In this document: positions 32,221-42,900 of the stretch, in pieces
Layout: each line of letters begins with the position of its first letter
How positions within the stretch are numbered: the first letter of the stretch is position 1
DNA from: Rugalucina vietnamica
Lineage: Eukaryota; Mollusca; Bivalvia; Lucinida; Lucinidae
Length of the DNA: 64,000 bases
Direction: 5' to 3'
Assembly (NCBI GenBank): GCA_964017185.1
Contig: OZ024880.1
Span: forward strand, 35,058,329 to 35,122,328
Made by a program: the position numbers and the translations under genes
Notes under the pieces: model-generated
Databases searched by the model: none
Told to the model about the DNA's origin: nothing
The model's input: the letters and a program-made list of their open reading frames with translations, nothing else

Positions 32221-32450
32221 TGAGCCGCTGCATCAGAAAACCAACAATCTGCATATGCAAAACCAAAGGTGCAGTTCAGCTGTGCAGTAACTGCACAGCT
32301 CATCAGCGCCTTTGTTTTCGCTACTCGGATGTACAATTCCTTACCTACTTACATCCGAAGTTGTTAGCTTCTAGTGTTCTTCTTTGTTTGTACAGGCCGG
32401 TTTGTGTCTGACCTGGTCGGAAACCCAAACTGTTGTTTTTCCCATGCGAA
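32221..32450 (+). repeat. TGAGCC-family MITE, copy 10
   Basis: Nearly complete copy with the TGTGCAGTAACTGCACA form of the stem palindrome. The right end is eroded (CCCATGCGAAAGCTC). Confidence 0.7.
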
Positions 32451-33007
32451 AGCTCTAATGTTTTTCCTACGACGAGGCGTCGTGAAATTGGAGGTTGAAT
32501 TTTTATTTCGGTGCGGTAAAAATCACTTTAGATTTCGGTCTGCACCGAATAGTACCTCGTCAGGCGATTGGATTATATATTATCTTTTTTGAAATTTGAT
32601 GCTTCTGATAATATATTTTATTGACAAAAACAATTTTATCAATTACTCTTTTATATAATAAAATATGTTTCAAACGAGTAGCGAAATTCAAACTGAAAAT
32701 AAGCACGTGACGTCATTTAAACATTAATTCCGTAGAACGTTTCCAAAGCAACTGAGCAACGTCAATAAATGGCCGACGTGTTTAACACTGTTCCGTAAAC
32801 AAAACATGTTTTGATCACGTACGGCATATCAGCAGAGGAAACGAGGGCCGAAGGCTGATAAAGGTGTATAGGTATACACAAGTAAAGATGATCAAGAACG
32901 ATAAAAGTTTAAGAAAGTTTAAAACGCGCCAAATTTCAAACTTTAAAATGGCAAAAATCAATAAATTGAACCACAGGATATTGACGATTTGTAAACCAAA
33001 AAAAAAA

Positions 33008-33245
33008 AAAAAAAACTTTAAACATGTCTTCAAGCAAAATAAAAGGTCCAAAATGCCATAAAGCCACCATTTTTTCTGAGTCGCTGAGCGCAGCGATTTA
33101 GAAATGGCGGAACAAATTGGGTTTTACTTTAATCATGTCTTCAAGCAAAATAAAAGCTACTAAAATGCCATAAAGCCACCCATTTTTTTTCTGAGTCGCT
33201 GAGCGCAGCGATTTAGAAATGGGGGACAAATTGGCTTTCTAGGGG
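33008..33245 (+). repeat. Tandem duplication, ~118-bp unit
   Basis: CATGTCTTCAAGCAAAATAAAA, ATGCCATAAAGCCACC and GAGTCGCTGAGCGCAGCGA occur in the same order twice, starting near 33,022 and 33,136. The first copy is preceded by a poly-A run. Non-coding. Confidence 0.75.
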
Positions 33246-34856
33246 ATTTGTGGCTAATTATTTTGCTTCTATCCTTCAGTAATGCAATTTGACGCACATC
33301 TAATGTGACGCACCCTTCCGTTTCTGTCGTTGTTGTTGTTGTATATCTATTAGACTATGCCATTTAATATATTGCTGGCCTTAAAATTTTTGGTATTCTT
33401 TGTGCTACTATTTGAACTCAGTGTGCTTTTACTCATGATGTATGCACATGTTTCTGTCCTTTTTAGGACAATTATAGCTTTTTGTCAAATGCCTGTTTGT
33501 ATAAGAAATCACAAAAAATTGTGTGTGTTTAGGGAAAGCTCTGTCAGGTTTTGTTTGGGTACCCTGTTTTTCTGTCTGAATCTAAATGGTGTACTGGTGA
33601 CACGCAAAATTGACAATGCTTCACCAGCGGGTGTGCCATGAGGGAAATTAGTCCCTGGCTCTCACAAGAGATTCGAAATTGGACACACAGTCATCAGACA
33701 TTTAAATTTCAGCAGAGGAGATCAGAGAATCAGGGATGTCATTCCAGTCCCCTTTTTCTTATGAATGATGTTCTTTTAACTCATTTCATTCATAGAAAAA
33801 TATTCAAATTTGCTAAAGCATCATTTACTGCATAGATCTGAATCCTTGACACATCACCAAAACACTTATGCATATCAAAATTATTTCGTGCTTTATATAT
33901 TTCATGTAATGTAACTTGAAGGAGAATAAATAGAAAAGTTGCTTCTTGACTTTTCAGGCTGCAAATGATCAATTCAATCGATGAAACCTTTTGTTAGTAA
34001 CCTAACATCATACCCAAAGAACAATTTGTCTGTATTTATGGTCCATGCCTACAGTCATAACAGAAATATATGTGCTTCAATTACCATACCCCTAAAATTT
34101 GATGCGCCAAACTAGCGGCCATTTTCTAAAACAAGTACATACATGTAATTATAAGCACATGTCTAAGAAGCAGAGTTATTTTTCCACGTTTCGGGTGCTA
34201 TACAGGTACATGTAGGTTAATAAAATTATCCTTTACAGGTACAGTGTCCATTGTAGAGTGGGAATATCAAATCTTATTTAATGCGTCATTTCATATGTCT
34301 GAAAACCAAAATTGCAGAATTTAGAGTAGACTGATTTCACGATATTGATTTTTTTTTTCGCAGAACAACTTTCAATAGTGTAGAATATTGCGGAGGAAGC
34401 GACTAAATGTATTGTATAACTATAACCCCAAAATATTCTGAATGCCTTAAAAAGTACAATTTTCAATAGCATGTCTGCAAGTGTGTCAAAACCCACTACT
34501 CTAGGATACACACCAAACGTCAGTGTTCTGTGATTGAACAATTGGCTAACTCAATACGAACATTTCATTGTCACTACAGAAGGTGGACAAAAATATTCGT
34601 CATGTTTGGAAAACTCTATAAACTTCTATGTATTTTCATGTTGATGACAAAAAATATCCCGTTTCTCCTTGTTAAGAAATTTGCGGTTTGTCTGTTTGTT
34701 TCAAGGCCATACTCTCTGGTATGATGTACCACAGGCTCTTGGTATCATTTTAATTAAAGATAAATTGTTAGATTTACATTTGAAAAACTCGATGCCGAAA
34801 CTTAATCGAATAACCTTTCATTTCACTCCCAAATAACACACAAAGCATTAAGATAT
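33246..34856. other. No recognisable gene
   Basis: AT-rich sequence. Short open frames (for example 33,357-33,641) have composition expected by chance and no recognised motif. Confidence 0.45.
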
Positions 34857-35115
34857 CACTGCATGAAAAAACGCGTTTAAGCAAGTTTACGTTTTCGCAA
34901 AATCCCATACAACTCGGAGTTTTAAATTTAAGGTGACACAAAACTTGACGTTGTTTTAACATTTTGTTGCGCTTTCTATTCCGCATTTACCTGCGTTTAA
35001 GCATGCATTAAATTAGAAATAATTTGACGTCTAAGATTTAATTAAGATTTAAGAAAAAGAAAATGTGAAATTGTTGGGATACTTAAACTTAAAGTATATT
35101 CCTGATATATAAGGG

Positions 35116-35453
35116 CAGGGTTAGAAATAAGCAGTTGCCCACTTGCCCGTCACGGGTCAAATTTGGTGGGGGCAACCTGATCTAACTGAAAGGTTGCCCC
35201 CAGGACAACCTGAAATTTTCCAAGAAGTGGTCAATCTCATCATTCTTAGATGAGCTAAAATACAAATTCAAAGCAATGACAATTGGACTGTACCTTTGAA
35301 TTCATGCATATTAAAACATGATAAATAATCTTCATTTAGTAACATTTATATGACGTTTCTATGGGGGCAAGTTCAAACCATGGGGGGCTAGTTCAGCTTG
35401 ATTGCAGGTTGCCCCCCGGACAAGTTGCTTCCCGGGTCTTATTTCTAACACTG
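35116..35453. mobile_element. 338-bp hAT-like MITE nested in the CACTA-like element
   Basis: Ends CAGGGTTAGAAATAAG and the inverse of CTTATTTCTAACACTG, flanked by TAAGGG on both sides (35,110-35,115; 35,454-35,459). Internal GGTTGCCCCC and GGGGCAAC words add subterminal complementarity. Six identical flanking bases is short for hAT, so the superfamily is uncertain. Confidence 0.7.
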
Positions 35454-35824
35454 TAAGGGTATAATGCAAAATTATATGTCCAACAATTAGTTTGTTAAAT
35501 AAAATTCAAATTTAAAATATAAACAAAATGTGAAGTTGTTGTACCTCTTAAACTCCAAGTAAACGGCTTGAAAATTTCATGTGTGAAGTAAAACATTAAA
35601 TGTTATAAAACTTGGAGTTTTTGATCACCATAAATTTCATCAAACTTCGACCCTAACAAGAGAAAGCTTATTTTCCTAAATTTCAGTCCTTCTACCAACT
35701 GTTGATATGGCGGAAAGTGCTAGTACGTTGTTTGGGTATAATGTGTAATGTGTTGTATCTCACCCTCCCGATCACCTACATGTCTTGTTTCTTTCAGTCG
35801 AAGATCCGCTAGTATTATTCCTTG

Positions 35825-35983
35825 CTTAGGCCGGTGCGATAACGGACTTTGAACCTGGGTCTGGGAAGACTGGGGGTGCAGGGTGGGACCGGGTAGCGCG
35901 TAAAACGGAAATCCGCAGAAGCAGTGGGTTCGAATCCCACTATGAATGCTGAATGCCATTCTTTTTTTTTTTTTTTTTTTTTT
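35825..35983 (+). repeat. tRNA-like segment with box B followed by poly-T
   Basis: AGTGGGTTCGAATCCCACT forms a good T-arm with a consensus box B, about 10 bp after ATCCGCAGAAGC. A clear box A and a matching acceptor arm are missing. A run of about 22 T starts at 35,962. Probably a SINE remnant or tRNA pseudogene. Confidence 0.35.
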
Positions 35984-36591
35984 ACTTTTCATTTTATCTT
36001 TTTTCTTCTTATGTTTAAACACTTGATTTCTTCTATCTATGTTGCATAAAACATTATTCGCCAATTACGATTCTGCATGTATTATTGTCAATTTAAGTCA
36101 AGTTTACGTCAAATTAAATTCCAAGTTTTTTATGAATTTAAGCTGACGCAATTCCACGTTTACAAGGCATATAATTTGAGTTTACCTTCTTTAGATTTTA
36201 CGTTTTGTTTGAGTATACTTTGTGCATAAACGCAGTAAACTGTAACAGTTTACGTTGCATTAAACTTTAAGTAAACGAGAAGTATATTTGAAATATGATT
36301 CCAATGTAAACTCACAAAAATTCAATTAAATTTGAAATTTATTACGTTTTGTACGGATATTATGGCAAATTAAACGCGTTTTTTCATGCAGTGTATGTTG
36401 ACTAGGAACGGCAGGATACCTGAATATACATTGAAGTCTATTGAGGTTTGAAAAGTGACGAATACTTTTGTCCACCTGTTTTTCACCCATTGACGGCATC
36501 TACAAAGTGTTTTCTTCGACATGCACTTGTAGCCTGTATGCAGAGTTCTGTAGATTCACGTTATCTGTTTTCCTGTTTCTAAACGTTGTTT

Positions 36592-38806
36592 CTGAGAAAT
36601 AAATTCAGCTGACATTTCTCTAAATTCACATCACATGTCAATAATGTATACTAGTCCTGACTTTACTAAATTAAACGATTTTATTACACAAAGAATTCCG
36701 AATAATGTGCGTTTCGAAATACCGTTTATAACGGAGACTCAGGTCTCTGAATTCATAAACGGATTAAACATAGCAAAAGCAACTGGTCTTGATGGCATCG
36801 GACCCAGGATACTCAAACTGGCGAATAATATTTTGGCACCATCAATAGCAGCTCTTATCAACAAAAGCATAAAAACAGCAATATTTCCCGAACAACTTAA
36901 AGTGGCTAAGGTTTATCCCATACATAAAGGTGGTTCTAAATCTGACCCTGTAAACTATAGGCCAATATCTATTTTACCTACAATATCTAAAATATTTGAA
37001 AAACACATCAACAAACATCTTATGGCGTTTCTAAATAAATATAAGTTAATACATCCTAATCAATCCGGTTTCAGACAAAAGCACAGTTGTCAAACGGCTC
37101 TTGTTAAATTGATCGACCAATGGTTAACGTGTATAGATAACGGAGATTTAGTTGGTACGGTGTTTCTTGATTTTCGGAAAGCTTTTGATCTTGTCGACCA
37201 TTCTTTGCTCATAAAAAAACTTTCTCTATATAAATGCAAACATACCACGCTAAATTTATTGTCTTCTTATTTAAACACACGTCAACAGGTTATCGAATGC
37301 AACCAAGGTATACCAAAACCAGCACTGGTCAAATCAGGCGTACCCCAAGGTTCGATCTTAGGGCCAACCCTATTTCTAATTTTTATAAATGACTTACCAC
37401 TACATATGGACCATTGTTTTATTGACTTTTTTGCAGATGATGCTACTTATCATATCAGTGGAAAAAACGAAACCGAGATAGCACCAAAGCTACAACATGA
37501 TGGAGATAAATCAAAAACTTGGGCAAAACAACATAAAATGAGAATCCACTATGATAAAACTACATGTATGGTGCTTGGAACTAGACCTAAAACCCGTGAA
37601 GCCTCTGCACTTAACATTCAAATAGATAGCAATACATTAAAACAAGTTAACAAACAAAAGCTGCTGGGTGTATTTATTGACGAAAATCTAACATGGACGG
37701 CACATATAGATTACCTATGCTCGACTATATCCTCTAAAATCTCACTTTTAAGACAACTATCCAAGTACATTCCGACTGAAATCCAAAAACTTTTTTATCA
37801 GGGATATATTCTTCCATTAATTGATTATGGTTCAAACACCTGGGGAACAACTTCAAAATATAATATTGAACGAATATCGAAATTGCAAAAACGCGCAGCT
37901 CGCATTATTCTAAAAACAGACTACAACACACCGTCCCCAGAAATGTTCGCTGAACTAGGTTGGCCAACAGTTCCAAACAGACATAATTATAATAAAGCAG
38001 TTTTAACTTATAAAGCATTAAATAACCTTACTCCCGAGTATATTTCTGACTTGATTAAACCCTTATCTGAAATCCATACCCGTAATCTACGTTCAGTTAC
38101 AGACGGCTCTTTGAAGGTACCTAGATCCAAGACCACCCTGTATGATAGTTCATTTTCGGCTTCAGCGCCAAAACTATGGAATGCTTTACCGGGCGAGATA
38201 AAAACGTCAACTACCCTTGACAGTTTTAAAAAGGCAGCAAAGCATCATTTTATGTTATGTTCTTAACATCATTTGAGTGCAACAATGATATGTGATTTTG
38301 GCCACTTTAGCTAATATAATTTTGTCTCAACTGCTGCAGGCATATTATGTACCTGCAGAGCTGGGAGGTGGTTCGTGGAGCAGCTCTTCGTAATGCTCCG
38401 GCTCCATCATGCAAGTATCTTTCTTAATCCATTTTGAAGTCTGATCTATCAAAAGATTTGTCAGTATATTTTTACCGTGAGCAATGCTACAAATGTAGAA
38501 AAAATATTTTATCCAAATGTTAAATTTTACCGATTCGTAAAATACTAGTCACCAAGCTAAATGTTTTATACGCTCATTCGTGTTTTAAATTTAATAGTTG
38601 TTTTATCCGTCAAGTGTTCTATTCCTTTTATTTATTTATTATTTTAATGTTATTTTAAGAGAATATGTATTGTTTGTGCTCATTTGATTGTTTGTATATA
38701 TGTACATAATTGTTATACAGAGGGCCGCAAGGTAGAATAGCTGATGAAGCTAAGCGCGTCACCCTCTTAAAACATTGTATAAATAAATAAATAAAATAAA
38801 TAAATA
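36592..38806 (+). mobile_element. 5'-truncated non-LTR retrotransposon, intact reverse transcriptase
   Basis: Plus-strand insertion lacking the endonuclease and ORF1. The reading frame opens after a TGA at about 36,592. After the coding part come about 510 bp of 3' untranslated sequence and a terminal (TAAA)n tract at 38,781-38,806, the usual tail of a target-primed insertion. It differs clearly in sequence from the element at 25,450-29,640. Confidence 0.85.
36635..38266 (+). CDS. Reverse transcriptase of truncated non-LTR retrotransposon
   Basis: 543 residues from an in-frame ATG. It contains the fingers/palm landmarks KATGLDGIGPRILK, NYRPISILPTISKIFEK, QSGFRQKHSCQTAL, VFLDFRKAFDLVDH, SGVPQGSILGPTLFLIFINDL and the catalytic FADD, then LLGVFIDENLTW and a C-terminal block APKLWNALPGEIKTST. 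It matches the Jockey/CR1-like reverse transcriptases common in invertebrates. The endonuclease is absent because of 5' truncation, so this copy cannot mobilise by itself. The long frame without stops suggests a fairly recent insertion. The ATG is incidental to the truncation. Confidence 0.85.
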   Translation: MSIMYTSPDFTKLNDFITQRIPNNVRFEIPFITETQVSEFINGLNIAKATGLDGIGPRILKLANNILAPSIAALINKSIKTAIFPEQLKVAKVYPIHKGGSKSDPVNYRPISILPTISKIFEKHINKHLMAFLNKYKLIHPNQSGFRQKHSCQTALVKLIDQWLTCIDNGDLVGTVFLDFRKAFDLVDHSLLIKKLSLYKCKHTTLNLLSSYLNTRQQVIECNQGIPKPALVKSGVPQGSILGPTLFLIFINDLPLHMDHCFIDFFADDATYHISGKNETEIAPKLQHDGDKSKTWAKQHKMRIHYDKTTCMVLGTRPKTREASALNIQIDSNTLKQVNKQKLLGVFIDENLTWTAHIDYLCSTISSKISLLRQLSKYIPTEIQKLFYQGYILPLIDYGSNTWGTTSKYNIERISKLQKRAARIILKTDYNTPSPEMFAELGWPTVPNRHNYNKAVLTYKALNNLTPEYISDLIKPLSEIHTRNLRSVTDGSLKVPRSKTTLYDSSFSASAPKLWNALPGEIKTSTTLDSFKKAAKHHFMLCS

Positions 38807-39449
38807 CTGATTGCTAAAATAACCCCCAATTTCCCCAAATACTCACTCTAGCTGACGAAGTTATCAGGATGACGGTAATTTAGACTGTTGTTTGGTTATA
38901 GAGCGTCAAATGACCTGTGTTCAGACCTGCAGCTGTTGTTTACAAACTAGAGATGTGTGCACAGTAGCATTTGATACTAATGTGTCACGTAGTGGAATCA
39001 GGTTTCGCAAATAACATTTTTTTTCACTGTTGCGGTTAAAGTGAAGAAAGAGATGTCCGTTAAAATAATGACATATTTGCGTGCAATTTCACAATTATTT
39101 TTGAAAAGATCCTGTTTAAAGTAAGTTTAAAGTAACCGCCGTCAACAGGCTAGCCAGTTCAAGCTTTTAGATTTTTGTAGACATCTAGATTACCAAATTA
39201 TTGTGTTACTTTTGAAAACTTGAAACACACTGGAGCAGACCTTTAGTGAGGTCCTTACACGGGGGTGGGGGATGGGATTAGGTCCTTGCTACCTGAAAAG
39301 AAAATAGTCTTCCTACCCAGCTCCTAAAATATTTAGCTTTCCGCTACCTAACCCATCGCCTCCAAGAATGCTTGCTCCCCAGCCCCCTTGAAATAGAAAA
39401 TCTGTAGTGCTCTTCAGCTCATTGAAAATAAATAGCACTACTCGGTCAG
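38807..39449. other. No recognisable gene (upstream of RIIa gene)
   Basis: Intergenic. No TATA box or other promoter element could be assigned with confidence. Confidence 0.4.
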
Positions 39450-39610
39450 GTGCCCATGTCTTGTCCTTTTGCCTGGAATACAACATCAGTGGTTGAACTT
39501 GTGGCGAAACCCATACCGACACTTACGTCTCAGAGTCGGTGCCATAACAGTTCTAAGTTATGTTCTGCGAGCTCATTCCATTGATCTATGTACAGCTCTC
39601 TTGCTCGGAC
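39450..39610 (-). pseudogene. Relic of the 3' end of the intact retrotransposon family
   Basis: GTCTTGTCCTTTTGCCTGGAA, GTGGTTGAACTTGTGG, CCCATACCGACACTTA, GGTGCCATAACAG and GAGCTCATTCCATTG align in order with 25,545-25,690, the C-terminal coding end of ORF2. Small gaps and substitutions break the frame. It lies about 90 bp before the RIIa start codon. Confidence 0.75.
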
Positions 39611-39701
39611 ATCTAAGATGTGAGTCCATTTTAAATACTTTTGCCCATATTCATACAGTGTTTCTCGATACAGGGTAGCTGTGTTCTAGCTTGGAGGAAA
39701 G

Positions 39702-39876
39702 ATGGCCACTTCAAGCACCCGTGCTACCAGGGAACGCCATTTCTGGCGCCGTAAGCTGCCGCTGGGGTTCAGCCTATACTTGGAGCGGCTAGGAAGATGT
39801 GTAGTGCGGGACCAGCCGAAGGACATTCTTGTGTATGCCGCTCAGTATATGGAGGATCTATCGCTGGAGCATGAGG
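39702..39876 (+). CDS. RIIa gene coding exon 1 (RIIa domain)
   Basis: Starts ATG GCC ACT TCA and encodes 58 residues plus one base before donor GTATGT. Nearly the whole exon is the RIIa domain: a basic lead (RHFWRRK), LPLGFSLYLERLG, and the second helix PKDILVYAAQYMEDL. No in-frame ATG lies between here and the retrotransposon relic that supports a longer start. Confidence 0.8.
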
Positions 39877-39924
39877 GTATGTCTAATGAGCTGTAACTAT
39901 AGCAAAAATGAGTTTTAAAAGCAA

Positions 39925-39974
<50 letters not shown>

Positions 39975-42900
39975 TGATGATGATGATAAATCATCGTTAT
40001 TAACAGAAATGTATCGCATTTGTAGAATGCACTCCAAAGTTCAAAAATAGGATTAAAACAGTTTGTGCATTATCTTCACCATTGACAAAGCTGTTTTAAT
40101 TTATAATGGTAGGCCTACTGGTATGGGTTACCACAAATCGCAGTTGTATTTTCCTATCTAAGATTTGCAACACTGGCAGACAATGACACTATTAATATTT
40201 TACATATTTTTTTTTAATTTTGTTTCGGTATTTGCAGCCGAAATAAGAGCTCTTCCGAAAGTATCATATCTGTCCCAGTTAATGAGCAGAAAGTTTCCTG
40301 AAGCTTCTGAGATACCGCCCAGGAATGATGCAGCAGCGGGCCACGCCGAGGCGATACTGGCATCCGCCCAAGGTAGGTCATCATGGTCTTAAAGACCTAT
40401 ATTCTGCAGTAGCAAAGACGACAAGCTGTCAGATCAAAGTAATTTCCTTGTTTGTTTGTTTGTTTTTTCCCATAAACTCGTATGTGTGTGTTTTTGTTGT
40501 TGTTTCTGTTTTAATTTTGTAGATACAATGTACGTAGTTACATTTACATGTATAAATCTTAACGTCCATATTTTTATACGTGCTCGTTTCCATGTTTTAT
40601 TTCACTTGTAACTTTCTAAAGATTTTTCAGTGAAAAATGCAATTTGTACAAGTTCTGCATGTCAATGTCAAATTTGACAATAGCTGCGACACACATTGCA
40701 CAAAATGCATGATAGTGCAACTCGATACCTCTGCCTAAAGTTAAACTGAAAAATTAGTTCATCGTCATTATGATAACTGACAATGTACGAAGTTAGGGCC
40801 CTTAAAAATAGAATGTTCGCTGGTTTTCAAGTAAGTATAAGTAAGTAAATAGTTACGGATATGGATAGTTCCGCAGCTTTGCACTGTCGAAAAAGCTACG
40901 GGAACTCTACAATGTATTGACGACCCTGCAGTATTTTAAAAGCGTTTGCGAGGTTCTGAGAAGCGCGGTGGCCTAGAGGTACAGTGTATGATCCCGAATT
41001 GAGAGGTCCTGGCTTAGTTACCTACTTCTGCCGGACTGTGTCATTGAGCAAGGCACATTAGCATTAGTACAACCCAGGATAAATTGGAAGAATTGACCAT
41101 ATTCAGATGTGATTGAAAAATTGTTTACTTGAACGTTACGTCAATCCCTCCCCCAATAAACAAAGCTCTAAGCAAAAAATCGTGTTTCGAAGATCTTACG
41201 TCTATTTTTACGATAAAAAAAAAAACAAACATTTTTTCTCGATGAACATATAAGTTACATGATTCATTTTAACAGTTAACTCCAAGAAATGGCAACTGAT
41301 TCTCACTTAAATTAATAAATGACACTTTTAAAGTTTTGACCATATTGTACATTTAATGCCTTGCAAAATGTCTGCAAACAGTTTGTGCGTCTTGTCAATG
41401 TTTGTCTGATTTTTATGCTCGTAAGGAATATGCATGTTAAAATCATTGTTTTATGTTTGACAATGTTTGTGCGCATTTAATGGTAATAAAACTACAAAAC
41501 ACAAACGTATTATATAATTTACGATGTAAAGGCAAACAAGTGTATACCGACCGACTTTAATATAAAAGTTTAGTTAAATATAAGCTGTTTCTGTGCATGA
41601 ATAAAGCAGGGTTACGTGCTGGTAAGTTTCACCTTTTCTAAGGACAGTCTGGAGGTTTAATGTAATGATGTTATTCATAAATTGGCCACACAGAACAAAA
41701 TAAACCTTTTAAACCCAGTTACACCGGATATCTTTACTCACCCCATAGCTGCAGTTAACGAAATTGACTGCCTTATTCTTCGATCGTGTAAGTTCCATGA
41801 AAAGGGTTGGAATAGGAAATGAATTGCTAGCATGTTTCTGATTGTGATACCGAGAACAGTCCAACACGGACTAATCATATTTGATCTTGACATGTACTAT
41901 TGGTATCCTTTAATATTTATATTGTAAGTTTTAATGCCCTTGACCTATAATAGATTGTTATGGCATTTGTCCCTATTTTTCACCAAGACATGGATTCCAG
42001 GGATTGAGCGAGCGCCATCAAACAGGCACCGAAATTTAAATGGAATGTAGACTAGTGGTTCTCTGATATTGAGATGGGTCTTTTCTTAGGAAAACTATCC
42101 ACATTGGCGACTGTCTATCTCAAGAGCTTCACCTTTGGCAACTCAGTCCTTACAATTTTCTCTCCAACATTACTTGAATGAGTATTTCCTTGACGTAAAC
42201 ATGACACATGCAGTTCATGTGTGAATTGTCTGACATTTTCAACTAAATTATGTCGTTTGTAGACATTTTCATGTGAGTTTTGCATTTTATGACTTTTAAT
42301 ATGATTTAAAATGGGTCTTTAGGTCATTTAAGACGATTCAAGTTGCAATTCTACAAGAAACAGTGGATTCTATGCATGTCAGTAATGCAAATGTAATCGT
42401 ATACGACAAGTTAGGCAACACCCGCATACGTAATCAACGTCCTCGGTCATAGCTATCGACAAATCATCATCATCATCCATCATCATCCATCATCATCATC
42501 ATCATCATCATTCAGCGTCTTCTATGATCTTTACATTAAGTTCAATTTTAAAATAGATTTGGCATCAATGAACTTATTTATCATTTTAAATTGATTAGAA
42601 AATTAAATGTAATTGTGTTTCTTGCGGGTGTGCCCTTGTTGGATGTCGTTCTAAACAGAGATGACAGAATCAATTTTGTTCCAATTTATTCGGAACTTTT
42701 ATTTAAATTATCAACGTATACATATCTGAATTTAAACAGTGAAAGCGGCTCGGAAATCGGTGTAAAGGGGTTTCATAATACACAGCACCAATGGGGAGTA
42801 CTATGATGTCCCTTCCTGGCTAAATTGTTCACAAGTTGTGATTTTGAACAAATTTCAGTTCCAACTAACAAACTCGTGGCGATTGAGCTTTCTGAGCGAT

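Larger units (their letters stand above)
34857..36393. mobile_element. CACTA (EnSpm)-like non-autonomous DNA transposon, 1,537 bp
   Basis: Terminal inverted repeats start CACTGCATGAAAAAACGCG and agree for about 23 bases with the right end (inverse, ending at 36,393). TAT flanks both ends, a possible 3-bp target duplication. CACTG ends and a 3-bp duplication are characteristic of CACTA/EnSpm elements. Words like GTTTACGT, AAGTAAACG and CAAGTTTACG recur in both orientations near each end, as expected for subterminal transposase-binding repeats. No transposase is encoded. A smaller element (35,116-35,453) and a tRNA-like segment with poly-T (35,825-35,983) lie within. Confidence 0.7.

Noticed and set aside
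35880-35945. tRNA gene
   Set aside because: The T-arm is convincing, but there is no matching acceptor stem or proper D-arm; more likely a SINE or pseudogene piece.
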